In this document: piece after piece, positions 14,749-22,307 of the stretch
Layout of the letters: each line of letters starts with the position of its first letter
Position numbering within the stretch: the stretch's first letter is position 1
NCBI GenBank assembly: GCA_049587975.1
Contig: JBAVEY010000152.1
Span: 1-35,443 of the forward strand
Direction of reading: 5' to 3'
DNA from: DASSJM01 sp049587975
Lineage (GTDB): Bacteria; Actinomycetota; UBA4738; HRBIN12
Length of the DNA stretch: 35,443 bases
Program-made: the position numbers and the translations under genes
Notes under the pieces: generated by a model
Seen by the model: the letters and a program-made list of their open reading frames with translations, nothing else
Databases searched by the model: none
What the model was told of the DNA's origin: nothing

Positions 14749-16068
14749 CTACTCGAGGTAGTCGCGCAGTTTCTGCGACCGCGACGGGTGCCGGAGCTTC
14801 GAGAGGGTCTTGGACTCGATCTGGCGGATCCGCTCGCGGGTGACCCCGAACTCCCGTCCGACCTCCTCCAGCGTTCGCGGGTGGCCGTCGAGCAGGCCGA
14901 ACCGGAGCTGGATGACCTTCTTCTCCCGCTCGGACAGGGTGTGGAGCACGGACTCGAGCTGCTCCTGGAGCAGGATGAAGCTCGCGGCGTCGACGGGCAC
15001 GACCGCGTCGGAGTCCTCGATGAAGTCGCCGAGGTGGGAGTCCTCCTCCTCACCGATCGGCGTCTCGAGGGAGACGGGCTCCTGGCTCACCTTCAAGATC
15101 TCGCGGACCTTGTCGGCGGGGATCCCCATCTGCCGCCCGATCTCCTCGGGGAGCGGCTCGCGGCCGAGGTCCTGCAGGAGCTGACGCTGGATGCGGACGA
15201 GCTTGTTGATCGTCTCGACCATGTGCACCGGGATCCGGATCGTGCGGGCCTGGTCGGCGATCGCGCGGGTGATGGCCTGGCGGATCCACCAGGTCGCGTA
15301 GGTGGAGAACTTGTAGCCCTTCGAGTAGTCGAACTTCTCCACGGCGCGGATGAGGCCGAGGTTCCCTTCCTGGATCAGGTCGAGGAACAGCATCCCCCGC
15401 CCGACGTACCGCTTGGCGATCGAGACCACCAACCGCAGGTTCGCCTCGATCAGCTTCCGCTTGGCGAGCTGGCCGTCGCGCTCGACGCGGCGCAGGAAGT
15501 CGTCGAGCGCCTCACGGGTCTTCGGCTTGTACGTCTTGCCGATGCGGTCGCGTCCGATCCCCTCGACCTTGCCGAACTTCTCGATCTGGTGGTCGCGGAT
15601 CGCGACGACCGACTCGGTCACCTGGCGGAGGCGCTTCTGGTCGACCCGATCCTCCTCCTCGGTCAGCTCCCGGAGCTCCGTCGCGAACTCGCCCGCCTCG
15701 ATCCGCCTCGCGAGGTCGACCTCCTGGGCCGCGGTCAGGAGCGGGACCTTGCCGATCTCCTTCAGGTACATCCGGACGGGATCGTTCGTCGGCGCCTTCA
15801 GGAGATCGACGTCGAGCTGACGCTGCGCGGAGGCGTCGACCTCGTCGCCGGGGACCTCGATGACCTCGATCCCCTCGCCCCGCAGGTGCTCCTCGACCTG
15901 GGTCAGGAACTCCTCGACCTGTTCGGGCGTGAAGTCGTCGACGGGAACGGACTCGAGCAGGTCGTCCGAGGTCACGAAGCCACGCTCACGCCCGCGGGCG
16001 GTGATCTGTTCCTTCGCTTCCTCCAGACCCAGGTCGCGGGTGACTTCGGTCAACGCTCTCGCTCCCAT
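14749..16068 (-). CDS. rpoD: Primary RNA polymerase sigma factor (sigma-70/RpoD)
   Basis: 439 residues from Met at 16068, behind CCTGGAG. Region 1.1-like helices occupy 1-70. Region 1.2 is at about 94-128 (TNDPVRMYLKEIGKVPLLTA) and region 2 at about 205-277, with the core-binding and -10-melting motifs (LIQEGNLGLIRAVEKFDYSK and GYKFSTYATWWIRQAI). Region 3 is at about 280-345 and region 4 at about 370-435, with the -35-binding HTH (TLEEVGREFGVTRERIRQIE). It directs core RNA polymerase to housekeeping promoters. The same frame is open further upstream into dnaG, but that part is not conserved. It follows dnaG after 85 bases, in the conserved dgt-dnaG-rpoD order. Confidence 0.96.
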   Translation of the reverse strand: MGARALTEVTRDLGLEEAKEQITARGRERGFVTSDDLLESVPVDDFTPEQVEEFLTQVEEHLRGEGIEVIEVPGDEVDASAQRQLDVDLLKAPTNDPVRMYLKEIGKVPLLTAAQEVDLARRIEAGEFATELRELTEEEDRVDQKRLRQVTESVVAIRDHQIEKFGKVEGIGRDRIGKTYKPKTREALDDFLRRVERDGQLAKRKLIEANLRLVVSIAKRYVGRGMLFLDLIQEGNLGLIRAVEKFDYSKGYKFSTYATWWIRQAITRAIADQARTIRIPVHMVETINKLVRIQRQLLQDLGREPLPEEIGRQMGIPADKVREILKVSQEPVSLETPIGEEEDSHLGDFIEDSDAVVPVDAASFILLQEQLESVLHTLSEREKKVIQLRFGLLDGHPRTLEEVGREFGVTRERIRQIESKTLSKLRHPSRSQKLRDYLE

Positions 16069-16153
16069 ACGCTCCAGGTGGGAAACGTCGAGCAGTGTAC
16101 GAGACGTGAACGGCCCGTGACCCGTCCGTGAACCGCGTCGGCAGAGCGTGCGA

Positions 16154-17935
16154 TCAGGCCGGGACGTGCCCACGTTCGCGAAGGCGGCGCAGCTCGCCGT
16201 CGGCCGCGATGAGCCGCTGGAACAACTCGTCGTACCGGGGATCCGTCACCGGGTTCATCTTCTGCAACTCCTGGCGCAGGGCTGCGCTGCGACGCCGGAG
16301 CAGGAACTCCTGGAGCCTGGCCCACACTTCCTCGGGGTAGCCGGGGAGGAGATCGCCGTCGAGCGGCTCGAGCGCCAACGCCGTGAGCGACTGCACCACC
16401 TCATCGTCGGTCCCCTCCGAGGTAGCGCCGTTCACGAGGCCGTCGGCGTCGCGGAGATACGTCATCAGCTGCCGGTTGCGGGAGGACCGGAAATGCTCGT
16501 CCGACAGGCGCGGGGCGATCGACCGGAACGCGTCAACATCGCGAGCGAGGAGGCGGAGCATCTCGCGTTCCACCTTCTCCTGCGCGGAGGCCCGCTTGAC
16601 CGCCTGCTGGACCTCCACGGGTCGTCCGGAGAGCCGTTGGTCGAGCGCGAGCACGACCGAACCTTCGGAGACACCGGCGAGCTCGGAGAGCAGGTGCGCG
16701 TACTCGCTCTGGCGGACCGGGTCCCCGAGCTGCTCGATCAGCGGGACGGCCGCGGCGACCGCGGCGCTCTGCCCCTCGATGGTCGACAGGTCGTGGCGCC
16801 CGACCGTCCGACGCACCATGTACTCGACGAGCGGGACGGCCCCGGCTGCGAGCTCCCGCAACGCGCCCCCGCCGTGTCGGTCCACGAAGTCGGCGGGGTC
16901 CAGACCCTCGGGCAGGATCAGGACGACCGGCTGGACCGGGAAGCGCTCGACGAACTCGAAGGCGCGTTCGGCGGCCCGGGCGCCCGCGTCGTCCGAGTCG
17001 AACGCGAGCACCATGCGCTGCGCGAACCGCGACGCGAGCCGGAAGTGCCCCTCGCCGAGGGCGGTCCCGCACGTGGCCACGGTGTTGGTCACGCCGGCGC
17101 GCACCATCGCGATCACATCGGTGTACCCTTCGACGAGGAACAGCTCCCCCAGCTTGGTGGCCGAGGCCTTGGCGCGCTGCAGGTTGTAGAGGACCTCCGC
17201 CTTCCGATAGACGGGCGTCTCGGGCGAGTTCAGGTACTTGGGGCCGTCCTCTCGTCCACCCGGCAGGATCCGGGCGCCGATCCCGACCGCCTTGCCGGAC
17301 AGGTCGTGGACCGGGAAGGTGATCCGTCGGCGGAACCGGTCCCGGACGTTGCCCTCCTGGTCCTTGATCGCGAGGCCCGCCTCGACCAACAGCTCGGCCG
17401 ACAACGACTTCGCGAGCCTGCGGAGCAGGAAGTCCGGGTAGGCCGGCGCGTACCCGACCTCGAACTCGGCCGCTACCTCCCGGTCGATGCCGCGGGACTC
17501 GAGGTAGGCGCGTGCCTCCTCGCCCTCCTTCGCCTCCAGGAGCGTCCGATGGTACAGCTCGAACGCGGCCTCGTTGGCACGCACGAGCGCCTGTCGCTTG
17601 GAGGCGACGCGTCGCTCCGCCGCGGTGTCACCCTCGTACCGCAGGGTGACCCCCGCGTCCTTCGCGAGTCGCTCGACCGCCTCGGAGAACTCGAGGTGCT
17701 CGACGTCGCGAAGGAACCCGATCGCGTCCCCACCCTTGCCGCACCCGAAGCAGTGGTAGAGGCCCTTGGAAGGCGAGACGCCGAACGACGGCGTCCTCTC
17801 CGTGTGGAACGGGCAGAGCCCCACGAAGCGGTCGTGGCCCGCCTTCTTGAGGGTGAGGTAACCGGAGACGAGCTTGACGATGTCGGTGCGCTCGCGGACG
17901 GCCGCGACGTCCTCGTCCCTGATCCTGCCGGCCAC
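16154..17935 (-). CDS. dnaG: DNA primase DnaG
   Basis: 593 residues starting at GTG behind GAGGGGAGG. The N-terminal zinc-binding CHC2 domain has Cys41, His44, Cys62 and Cys65 (GLCPFHTERTPSF ... YHCFGCGKGGD). The catalytic core at about 110-250 leads into the TOPRIM domain with the acidic Glu of FLVEGYTDVIAM and the DxD of AFDSDDAG. A C-terminal helical DnaB-binding domain spans about 430-593. It synthesises RNA primers on the lagging strand at the fork. It is 28 bases after dgt and upstream of rpoD, and the three form one likely transcript. Length and motifs are normal. Confidence 0.97.
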   Translation of the reverse strand: MAGRIRDEDVAAVRERTDIVKLVSGYLTLKKAGHDRFVGLCPFHTERTPSFGVSPSKGLYHCFGCGKGGDAIGFLRDVEHLEFSEAVERLAKDAGVTLRYEGDTAAERRVASKRQALVRANEAAFELYHRTLLEAKEGEEARAYLESRGIDREVAAEFEVGYAPAYPDFLLRRLAKSLSAELLVEAGLAIKDQEGNVRDRFRRRITFPVHDLSGKAVGIGARILPGGREDGPKYLNSPETPVYRKAEVLYNLQRAKASATKLGELFLVEGYTDVIAMVRAGVTNTVATCGTALGEGHFRLASRFAQRMVLAFDSDDAGARAAERAFEFVERFPVQPVVLILPEGLDPADFVDRHGGGALRELAAGAVPLVEYMVRRTVGRHDLSTIEGQSAAVAAAVPLIEQLGDPVRQSEYAHLLSELAGVSEGSVVLALDQRLSGRPVEVQQAVKRASAQEKVEREMLRLLARDVDAFRSIAPRLSDEHFRSSRNRQLMTYLRDADGLVNGATSEGTDDEVVQSLTALALEPLDGDLLPGYPEEVWARLQEFLLRRRSAALRQELQKMNPVTDPRYDELFQRLIAADGELRRLRERGHVPA

Positions 17936-17963
17936 GTCGTCCTCCCCTCGACCATCACGTCGC

Positions 17964-18965
17964 TTACAGCAACCAGCGTTGGGGAAGGAACAGCTGCTCG
18001 TAGATCCGCAGAGCGTACCGGTCCGTCATCCCGGCGATGTAATCCGCGACGCGGGTCGGCAGGTCTCCCGGCGCCCGATGGTACTCCTGCGGCACCTCGT
18101 CCGGATGGTCCAGGTAGTGGGCGAACAGGCTCCGCACCAGGGAGATCGCCTTGTCCTGCTCCGAACGCGCCTCGTCCCGCAGGTAGACGTGGTCGAACAG
18201 GAACTCGCGCATCGTGTCGAGCGCCCGGAACACGTCGTCGGACAGGCCGATCTCGGGTCCGTCGGCGCTGCGACCGACCAGATCCGTGACCAGGGTGTTG
18301 ATCCGGGTCGAGTGGGTGGCGCCGAGCACCTCGACCGCCGCGCCGGGCAGCTCGTCCTGACCGATCACGCCGGCCCGAACGGCGTCGTCCACGTCGTGGT
18401 TGACGTACGCGATCCGGTCCGCGTACCGCACGAGCTGCGCCTCCGGCGTGGAAGGCTGCGGCATCGACCACGTGTGGTTGACGATCCCGTCCCGCACCTC
18501 CCACGACAGGTTGAGTCCCTCGCCGTCGTTCTCGAGGTGGTCGACGATCCGCAGGCTCTGCTCGTTGTGACGGAAGGGGCGACCGAGGAACGGGGTGAGA
18601 GCCTGCTCCCCGAGGTGACCGAACGGCGTGTGCCCGAGGTCGTGGCCGAGCGCGATCGCTTCCGTCAGGTCCTCATTCAGCCGCAGAGCGCGCGAAGCGG
18701 TCCGTGCGATCTGGCTCACTTCGAGCGTGTGCGTGAGGCGGACGCGATAGTGATCCCCCTCGGGCGCGAGGAACACCTGGGTCTTGTGCTTCAGTCGCCG
18801 GAACGCCTTCGAGTGCACGATCCGGTCTCGGTCGCGCTGGAAACACGTCCTGAGGGCGTCCTGCGGCTCCTCGTGCTCGCGGCCCTTGGACGCCGACGCG
18901 AGCGTCGCGTTCGGCGACAGGGTCTCGCGCTCGATCTCCTCCGTGCGTTCGCGGGGTACGGCCAC
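17964..18965 (-). CDS. dgt: dGTP triphosphohydrolase-like HD-domain protein
   Basis: 333 residues, an HD-superfamily dNTPase. HSKAFRRLKHKTQVF and RLTHTLEVSQIART lead to the metal ligands HD in ALGHDLGHTPFGHLGEQAL, with the last Asp in RYADRIAYVNHDVDDA. Family members hydrolyse dNTPs to nucleoside and triphosphate and are cytosolic. This is the short dGTPase-like subgroup found beside dnaG in Actinobacteria. The first residues (MAVPRERTEEIERETLSPNA) also match that group. The upstream region is shared with the divergent cupredoxin gene. Confidence 0.94.
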   Translation of the reverse strand: MAVPRERTEEIERETLSPNATLASASKGREHEEPQDALRTCFQRDRDRIVHSKAFRRLKHKTQVFLAPEGDHYRVRLTHTLEVSQIARTASRALRLNEDLTEAIALGHDLGHTPFGHLGEQALTPFLGRPFRHNEQSLRIVDHLENDGEGLNLSWEVRDGIVNHTWSMPQPSTPEAQLVRYADRIAYVNHDVDDAVRAGVIGQDELPGAAVEVLGATHSTRINTLVTDLVGRSADGPEIGLSDDVFRALDTMREFLFDHVYLRDEARSEQDKAISLVRSLFAHYLDHPDEVPQEYHRAPGDLPTRVADYIAGMTDRYALRIYEQLFLPQRWLL

Positions 18966-19073
18966 GCAGCGATACTACCGTCGAGGTCGGACGCACCCTA
19001 TCCGGAAGCTCCAGTACGATCGACGTTCGACCACGGGTTCCGGCGACCACGCTCCTGGCTCGAGGAGGCAAGC

Positions 19074-19589
19074 ATGAGAGACGTCCGCAAGCGCGTCCTG
19101 GTGGGTCTCGCGTCGCTGATGCTGCTCACGGCCGCGTGCGGGGGCGACTCGAACGATACGGCCGGCGCCGCCGGAACGGGGTCGGGCTCGACGGGCACGA
19201 GCGCGGCGACCGGCGCTTCAGGGGGTACCGACTCCGGCGGGGACCCGGGCGCCGGAGGCCTCTACGGCGGCGCGAACGGGATGACGGAGGCAACCGGAGC
19301 GACCGGGGCGACGGGGATGGGAGCGAAGGCGGTCGACGTCTCGGTCTCCCTCAACAACTACCTCTTCGACCCCGGCGTCGTGAAGGTCGCCCGCGGCGAC
19401 CTCGTCGCCGTTCGCAACGGCAACGCCAAGACGCCGCACACGTTCACGGTCGTCGGACAGGACATCGACCTCGAGCTCGCGCCGCTCACTACCGAGACGA
19501 CGACGATCGACCTCCCGCCGGGCACCTTCCAGCTGATCTGCCGGTTCCACGAATCGCTCGGCATGACCGCGACCCTGAAGGTGAGCTGA
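19074..19589 (+). CDS. Cupredoxin-domain lipoprotein
   Basis: 171 residues from ATG 19074 with GAGGAGG upstream. The signal peptide ends in the lipobox LLTAAC (Cys near 23). A disordered Gly/Ser/Thr/Asp linker runs to about residue 80. A single cupredoxin fold then starts at VDVSVSLNNYLFDPGVVKVA. The type-1 copper ligands are all present: His in NAKTPHTFTV, Cys in FQLICRFHE, His three residues later, and Met in SLGM. It should be anchored to the outside of the membrane and carry electrons or bind copper. The long linker suits reach from the membrane. It stands alone on the plus strand, divergent from dgt. The redox partner is not evident. Confidence 0.9.
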   Translation: MRDVRKRVLVGLASLMLLTAACGGDSNDTAGAAGTGSGSTGTSAATGASGGTDSGGDPGAGGLYGGANGMTEATGATGATGMGAKAVDVSVSLNNYLFDPGVVKVARGDLVAVRNGNAKTPHTFTVVGQDIDLELAPLTTETTTIDLPPGTFQLICRFHESLGMTATLKVS

Positions 19590-19602
19590 GCCGCCCCTCG
19601 GT

Positions 19603-20211
19603 TCAGTGCCCGAACAGCCGGTAATACAGGTACGCGAGTGTTTCCCGGGCGTAGCCGCCCAAGCGCGTCCCCTCGGTACGGGCGGCCGAATGCCACGTCG
19701 CCGACGCAAACGCCTCGAGCCCGAGATCGGACGCCATCCGCTTGATGCGCAGGTTGTGCCAGGGATCCGAGACGAGGAACGCGGACTCCATTCTCCGGTC
19801 GCCCATCCAGGCCGCCGCCGCCTCCAGGCTCTCGAACGTGGTCGAACCCACCGGCGACGCCACGACCGCTTCCGGGGGCACCCCCTGCGAGATCAGCCAG
19901 TCGCGCCCCGCCTCGGCCTCCGTCGTCCGGTCGCCGGGCGCTCCGCCGCCGAGCACCAGGATGGTGTCGGCCCGGTCCTCCTCGTAGAGGAGCCTCGCGT
20001 GTTCGAGCCGGCCCTCGAACACGGGTGACGGATCGCCGTCGTACTGCGCGGCGCCTAGCACGAGGATCGCGTCCACCCGGTCGATCGTGCGCGCATCGTC
20101 CGTGTGCGCCGCGCGCCACACGGCGATCCCCGTTCCCGCGAACGCGATCGCGATCGCCGCGGCCACCGTGGCGGTCGCGATCAGCAAAGGGTGACGCCGC
20201 ATCGCCTCCAT
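19603..20211 (-). CDS. YdcF-like (DUF218) membrane-anchored protein
   Basis: 202 residues. One N-terminal membrane helix at about 8-32 (LLIATATVAAAIAIAFAGTG) is followed by a DUF218 domain: VDAILVLGAAQYDGDPSPVF, the LVLGGGAPGDRTTEAE motif, SQGVPPEAVV and FLVSDPWHNLRIKRMASDLG. Relatives (YdcF, SanA, ElyC) act in the envelope and are implicated in peptidoglycan or lipid-carrier homeostasis, but the biochemical role is unsettled. Met4 is an alternative start. It converges on the cupredoxin gene with 13 bases between stops, and is last in a minus-strand set of envelope genes. Confidence 0.9.
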   Translation of the reverse strand: MEAMRRHPLLIATATVAAAIAIAFAGTGIAVWRAAHTDDARTIDRVDAILVLGAAQYDGDPSPVFEGRLEHARLLYEEDRADTILVLGGGAPGDRTTEAEAGRDWLISQGVPPEAVVASPVGSTTFESLEAAAAWMGDRRMESAFLVSDPWHNLRIKRMASDLGLEAFASATWHSAARTEGTRLGGYARETLAYLYYRLFGH

Positions 20212-20263
20212 GGGGCGATGCTAGCAACGCCTCCCCCGACACCGTCGCGCGGGCCGAGCAGGT

Positions 20264-20531
20264 TCAGGTGATGCGGACCCAGACGCTTCGCCTACCGATG
20301 CTGGTGTTCGCCGTGGACAGGAACATCCCACGCGACCTGGCCACGGCCCCAAATCGGTAGGACCCCGAAGCCGCCGCTCGACCCGGCTGGGGCCCCGAGG
20401 CTCACGGTGTGACGGACGTGGGTGCCGAGCGCGGCCGGGTTCGGCGACGCCGTCAGGTCAACGAGCTTCGCCTGCGCGGGCGCGGCCGTGACGACCAGTG
20501 CCAGCGCGAGCGCGACCAACGAACGCCTCAT
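20264..20531 (-). pseudogene. Small secreted protein, probable C-terminal frameshift
   Basis: From ATG 20531, behind a strong GGAAGGAGGAG site, the frame gives a signal peptide (MRRSLVALALALVVTAAPAQ, then AKLVDLTASPNPAALG) and a short beta-like segment (HVRHTVSLGAP). It then drifts into an unconvincing tail ending at 20292. Near 20350-20356 (run of four G on the minus strand) a change of frame would give GSYRFGAVARSRGMFLSTAN then TSIGRRSVWVRIT, stopping at 20264-20266. This is much more protein-like and closes with a beta-strand. As it stands the gene is either a frameshifted remnant or an 80-residue secreted protein. No family is recognised. Confidence 0.5.
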
Positions 20532-20597
20532 GTCTCCTCCTTCCTTCCGGCGCCAAGGGAGACATGACGCGACGAGCTCCCACCTCATTGCGATCGG

Positions 20598-21044
20598 TTA
20601 CGCGGTCACGATCCCGGCCTCCTTCAGGGTCGCGAGGAAGCCTCGGCGATCGAAGCCCTTGCCAAGCACGACCATGGGGTCGCAGAGGCCTCCTTCGTCC
20701 CAGACGAGCACCCAGACGTGGTGCGCGCCACCTACCAGCCGGGCGGTCCGGCCGGTCGCGAGCTCGACCGTCCCGCCGTCGGAGAGTCCCTCGCCGAACT
20801 CGCCCCGGATTCCGGCGAACGCGTGCAGCTCGCGACCGGACTCGTCCCGGAAACCGACCCTGACACCCACGCGATCGGGATAGGTCTCCTCGAACGTGTC
20901 CGTCCGCTCGAACCCCGCGGGCGTGACGAACCTCACCTCGCACGCGATGCGGCTTGTGGGCGCGGGCTGGGAAGCGGCTCCGCCTCCGCATGCGACCATC
21001 GCGACGATGCTCGACACGAATGCGGCCGCGTTGCGCGCCGTCAC
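20598..21044 (-). CDS. Putative lipoprotein of unknown function
   Basis: 148 residues. A short lipoprotein-type signal peptide ends VSSIVAMVAC-GGG (Cys near 19), so it is probably membrane-anchored and exported. The mature domain is beta-rich with Cys residues at about 35 and 122 (RIACEVRF and GGLCDPM). Segments such as DRVGVRVGFRDESGRELHAF and RLVGGAHHVWVLVWDE suggest a small beta-sandwich. The start overlaps the stop of the upstream gene (ATGA), so the two are translationally coupled. No known family is recognised. Confidence 0.75.
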   Translation of the reverse strand: MTARNAAAFVSSIVAMVACGGGAASQPAPTSRIACEVRFVTPAGFERTDTFEETYPDRVGVRVGFRDESGRELHAFAGIRGEFGEGLSDGGTVELATGRTARLVGGAHHVWVLVWDEGGLCDPMVVLGKGFDRRGFLATLKEAGIVTA

Positions 21045-21544
21045 GGGAGCGACGCCGCGATCGGACCGACGAGCGGGCCGGCGCCGTCGGGGTTCGCCTC
21101 CTGCCCGAGCCCCGCGTACAACCCACCGAGGCTCCGCACCCGTTCGGGGAGGATCGTCGCCTCGTTCCCGAAGCTCGCCGCGAGCTCGGCGAAGGCGTCC
21201 GCCCCTTCCTGCGTGCGGAACACGCTCACGAGCGCGAACTCCCCCGGCTCGCCCACCTGCTGCTCGAGCCCCTGGAACTGGGCGACCGGAACGACGTAAT
21301 ACCCGTGAAGATCGCCGAAGCCCAGGCCCGCGTTGGCGGCCTCGGCCTCCTGTCGGCTCGCGAACACGCCGCCGACCACCGCGATGAGCAATTCGCCCGC
21401 GCCCGTGTCGGGGGCGAGCGCGGGTCCGATCGGACGATCGCCGGGTCGGCCGACGGGCGCCGTTCGGGCGGCGGCCGCCATCACGCCCGCGGACGCCACC
21501 ACACCGGCCGCGAGCCCGGCCACGATCACGTGTCTCCGTTTCAT
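21041..21544 (-). CDS. Exported protein with SPOR-like repeat fold
   Basis: 167 residues from ATG 21544, behind GAGGAGGAGG. The N-terminus (MKRRHVIVAGLAAGVVASAG) is a signal peptide or membrane anchor. A Pro/Gly linker precedes a domain with the SPOR-type pattern: LIAVVGGVFASRQEAEAANA, GYYVVPVAQF, then FALVSVFRTQEGADAFAELA. SPOR domains bind denuded peptidoglycan glycan strands. The assignment rests on the recurring beta-x-F.s..eA.a pattern and is tentative. It sits in an envelope cluster between an M15 peptidase (24 bases upstream) and a coupled lipoprotein, which fits a cell-wall role. Confidence 0.72.
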   Translation of the reverse strand: MKRRHVIVAGLAAGVVASAGVMAAAARTAPVGRPGDRPIGPALAPDTGAGELLIAVVGGVFASRQEAEAANAGLGFGDLHGYYVVPVAQFQGLEQQVGEPGEFALVSVFRTQEGADAFAELAASFGNEATILPERVRSLGGLYAGLGQEANPDGAGPLVGPIAASLP

Positions 21545-21567
21545 CGGATCCTCCTCCTCGGGAGAGC

Positions 21568-22167
21568 TCAGTAGTTGGTGGCGTACTGGAAGTGCATCGG
21601 GTCGCAGAAGGCGAGGCCCCAGTACCAGCTGTGATCCCTCCAGATCGAGGCGTGGTACCTGTTCACCGACGAGGTGCACTTGCCCATGTACTCCTCGGCC
21701 GAGGACACGTCGATCGCGATCCCGAACGCATGCGTGCTCCACTCGTTGCTGTTCCGCTTGGCCCGGCACGCGTAGCCGTAGATCCCATGCTCGATATAGG
21801 GCTGCAGGTGGGCGTTCTGGATGTGGCCGTATACGTCGTTATCGAGGTTGGTCGACTTCCCACCCTTGTCGGACACCATGGCCGTCGGACGCCCGCCGAG
21901 CTTGCGATGGAAGCTGACCGAGTACGTCGTCCCGTTGTCCGCGGCCTGCCACCTCATCGAGATCGCCCTGGCATCGGCGCTGCACGGCTGGCCGAACCGA
22001 TTGACGATCTGCGTATAGCCGCTCGGCCGCGACGGGTAGTTCACGTGCTCATCTCGCCAGCCGAGACGAGCCCAGTGGTTCGCCACGATCAGCGGCAGCA
22101 CGACCGCGATCGGCACCGCCATGCTCAGGAACCGGAGCCCTTTGCCTGCGCGCGAGCCCTTCCGCAC
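21568..22167 (-). CDS. M15-family D,D-carboxypeptidase-like (VanY/peptidase M15) protein
   Basis: 199 residues starting at GTG 22167 with GAGGAGGTGGC upstream. One N-terminal membrane helix (LSMAVPIAVVLPLIVANHW) anchors an extracellular M15 metallopeptidase domain. Zinc ligands are in STHAFGIAIDVS (S-x-H-x-x-x-x-x-x-D) and in the C-terminal DPMHFQY, the usual arrangement of VanY and L-Ala-D-Glu endopeptidases. Four Cys residues (CSADAR, YACRAK, KCTSS and FCDP) may form disulfides. It should trim peptidoglycan stem peptides. A palindrome matching the Gram-positive LexA box lies 50-63 bases upstream of the start. Confidence 0.88.
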   Translation of the reverse strand: MRKGSRAGKGLRFLSMAVPIAVVLPLIVANHWARLGWRDEHVNYPSRPSGYTQIVNRFGQPCSADARAISMRWQAADNGTTYSVSFHRKLGGRPTAMVSDKGGKSTNLDNDVYGHIQNAHLQPYIEHGIYGYACRAKRNSNEWSTHAFGIAIDVSSAEEYMGKCTSSVNRYHASIWRDHSWYWGLAFCDPMHFQYATNY

Positions 22168-22216
22168 GAGCCACCTCCTCGCATCCGGGGGAGGTGGGAG
22201 AGGTCTCGGAGCTTAG

Positions 22217-22230
22217 CGAACGCGCGTTCG
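22217..22230. promoter_or_regulatory. LexA (SOS) box-like palindrome upstream of the M15 peptidase gene
   Basis: CGAACGCGCGTTCG is a perfect 14-base palindrome fitting the Gram-positive/actinobacterial SOS consensus CGAAC-RNRY-GTTYG at every position. It lies 50 bases from the GTG start of the M15 gene and about 77 bases after the end of ppdK, so it would sit in the M15 promoter. Function is inferred from the match alone. Confidence 0.45.
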
Positions 22231-22307
22231 ACCGCGCATCACCAGGTCGGGGGATTCAGGTTTCCATCAAGGACCATTCCGCCTCGAGCTCGCGGCCGCA
22301 TCGTCGG

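Noticed and set aside
16069..16173. N-terminal extension of rpoD to 16173
   Set aside because: It runs into the end of dnaG and has no conserved sequence. Met at 16068 has a ribosome binding site.
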